DNA from: Orientallactaga sibirica | Lineage: Eukaryota > Chordata > Mammalia > Rodentia > Dipodidae | Direction: 5' to 3' | Assembly (NCBI GenBank): GCA_036365145.1 | Contig: JAEOAD010000048.1 | Location: forward strand, 15,817,001-15,881,000 | DNA: 64,000 nt | Shown here: positions 62,229 through 64,000 of the stretch, in pieces | How the letters are laid out: each line of letters begins with the position of its first letter | How positions within the stretch are numbered: the first letter of the stretch is position 1 | Notes under the pieces: generated by a model | Told to the model about the DNA's origin: nothing | Databases searched by the model: none | What the model saw: the letters and a program-made list of their open reading frames with translations, nothing else | Program-made: the position numbers and the translations under genes

Positions 62229-62460
62229 TAGGGCTGGAGAGATGGCTTAGCAGTTAAGGTGCTTGCCTGCGAAGCCCAAGAATGCCAGTTTGATTCTCCA
62301 GGTCCCACATTTAGCCAGACACAAAAGTGATGCAAGCATGCAATGTCACATATGTCCACAAGGGGGCACATGAGTCTGGAGTTCTTTCACAGCAGCTGAG
62401 AGGCTGCTGGTGCACCCATTCTCTCTCTCTCTCAAATTAAAAAAAAAAACTTTTAATTTT
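62229..62460 (+). mobile_element. Dip long-type SINE, plus strand
   Basis: 'aaaagtgatgcaagcatgca' is the long insert seen in the forward direction, followed by 'tccacaagggggcacatga' and 'cagcagctgagaggctgctg' (long-type body). Head 'gggctggagagatggcttag' is intact. Confidence 0.92.
62356..62369 (+). promoter_or_regulatory. CTCF-like core in long Dip SINE
   Basis: CCACAAGGGGGCAC on the plus strand, the only plus-oriented long-type site here. The other SINE-borne sites point the opposite way. Confidence 0.42.
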
Positions 62461-62472
62461 TATTTATTTTTA

Positions 62473-63530
62473 CTTTTAATTGATTTTTTATTGACACCTT
62501 CTATATTTACATACAAAACAAAAAACCATATATTTCCCTCCCCTCCCTTGCCCTCCCCCCATTCCACTTTAGAACACCAATCTCCATCATATCCCCTCCC
62601 TCTCTCTATTAGTCTCTCTTTTAATTTGATGTCATCTGGGCAGGTATTGCTAGGCACTGCAAGGTCATGGATATCGAGGCCAATTTCTGTCTGGGCAGTT
62701 GCATTGTAAGAGGTTATACCCTTCCTTTGGCTCTTCCATTCTATCTGCCCCCTCTTCCACAATGGTCCCTGAGCCTTGGAGGTTGTGACAGAGGTGTTTC
62801 AGTGCTGGGCACTCCTCCATCCCTTCTTATCAGCACTATGTTGTCTTTTGGAGGTCCCAGTGGTCATCACCATCTGAAAAGAGAAGCTTCTCTAACCAGA
62901 AGTGAGAATAGCGTTAATATGTGAACATGAACATTAAGTGTAGTGCCCCCAGGGCAGCTTGGTGGGAATAATATATACATTTAGTCAGACAAGAGCAGGC
63001 TTTATACCCCAAAGGCTCATGACCTCACCTGCCATAGACTTTTGCTTAGGTTTTTCAGTACCAGGCATGTATTCCCTCCCATAGAGAGGGCCTTCAGTCC
63101 AATTATGGAGCAGTTGGTTATCCCAAGAGTAGACATGCCACTATTGCACCCGTTCAGTCATTGGGCCTGTATGGCCAAACTTGAATATTCAGTGTCCATT
63201 GTTTTCACTGCTGATGACTTCTGTCTCCCATATGGCTGCATGCAGTGCAGCTTTTTCCAGCTTTCAGTTGGCTGGTCTACAGGAGAAGGGTTTCTGCTCA
63301 GCACCAGCTTGCTTTCTCAGTGACCTTGCTTCTCTCAAGGGTCTTACTATCTGTTTCTCAAGGGAAACCAAGGGCTTTGGCAAAAGCCTTTAATGTTTTG
63401 GAGGCTACCGGGACCTCCTTGGCCAACAACTCACTGGAAGGTATCCCATCCCAGGCACTGAAAATTTTCTAGTAACATTCTACAGCTTCTAGATGGGCCA
63501 TTATTCAAAATAGTAGGTTTACATAAGTCT
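62473..63530 (-). mobile_element. L1 3' end, about 1.06 kb copy
   Basis: 'ttttttattgacaccttcta', C-rich tract, 'ggtcatggatatcgaggcca' and onward, colinear with 29383-30465 and, in its first half, with 55062-55555. Sense-strand frames are broken 3' UTR, not known ORF2. Confidence 0.87.
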
Positions 63531-64000
63531 TAAAAAAAAAATTAAAAAAATTCCAAACAGGCAGAGTTGCTTGCAGACAACAAGCACCTTTGGGCACTGG
63601 CAGGTCTGAGGACTGCATAGGCTCCTGTTGGTAAACTTGGCAACTATACATAGGTCACTTACCATTCTGGCCCTCATTAAGGGCACATCCAGAAATAAGG
63701 ATTACTAAATAGTGATACTTGTCTAGTGTCATGGGTGGTCTACAGCATACAAACTGCTTGCATTTGAGGTTAGAAAAACAAGCTGTTGTCCAAGAGACAG
63801 TTCATCAAGGCCTTGCTGCCTACAGGCCAGGGTTTGCTTTCAGCTACAGATTGAGAAAATGGGTTCAATAATTTTCTTAGAGATGATTTCCAACCAAGCT
63901 TATATGCATTATAGAGAGGATCCTTGCCATTACGACCTGATAGGCCCAAGAACCCCAGCTCGCCTCTGTAATGTACTTCACTTCTCTTGCCATCTGGGTG
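63531..64000. other. Unassigned, possibly more L1 or flank
   Basis: After A-rich 'taaaaaaaaaattaaaaaaa' the sequence has no match elsewhere in the window. No gene recognised before the window ends. Confidence 0.4.

Overview
This window is nuclear DNA from a rodent and is almost entirely non-coding. I found no exon, tRNA gene, rRNA gene, CRISPR array or bacterial feature that I can support. Its most abundant element is a tRNA-derived T+ SINE whose plus strand starts near 'ggctggagagatggctta', has an A box and a 'ggttcgattcc' B box, and ends in a CT-rich block followed by AATAAA-rich tails. It has over 50 copies here. It fits the Dip family known from jerboas and relatives (Dipodoidea). The other elements are monomeric B1 (7SL-derived) SINEs, a few B3, B4 and ID-like SINEs, MIR and L2 relics, L1 3' ends with a purine-rich 3' UTR, and many MaLR/ERVL-type LTRs. 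Together these suggest a dipodoid rodent, possibly a jerboa. That assignment is inference from repeat style and was not confirmed by a search.

Layout. 1-9 kb: SINEs, an MLT1-type LTR split by a B1, a 30-unit AT array, a large polypyrimidine array, and an L1 ORF2-end relic at 8.4 kb. 9-17 kb: MaLR pieces, paired Dip insertions, and a 1.4 kb repeat-poor island at 12.95-14.34 kb. 17-28 kb: MIR/L2/MLT1 relics, ERV-like LTRs at 19.5 and 26.8 kb, and a triple SINE landing site at 23.1-23.7 kb. 28-34 kb: an L1-rich block, all on the minus strand, with B4, B3 and an LTR-like family present in inverted copies at 27.4 and 32.7 kb. 34-47 kb: Dip SINEs including a longer subfamily, a strange L1/B1 patchwork at 38.3 kb, MaLR composites, and a clean solo LTR at 45.2 kb. 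47-57 kb: mixed SINEs, a clean 494 bp L1 insertion at 55.06 kb, and an AT-rich repeat-poor stretch at 55.6-57.3 kb. 57-64 kb: an ERV-like LTR, a perfect 4 x 48 bp minisatellite, a solo LTR nested in a SINE, and a 1 kb L1 3' end.

The most promising biology is a longer Dip subfamily. An extra block of about 33 bp sits beside the ancestral 'cacaagggggcgca' and turns it into 'CCACAAGGGGGCGC', a close match to the core binding motif of CTCF. Copies with and without this block, intermediates, and a further 16 bp duplication can all be seen here, so the window holds a small evolutionary series of a SINE that may have been spreading insulator sites. The other standout is 38.33-38.57 kb, where L1 and B1 sequence alternate while both stay in order.
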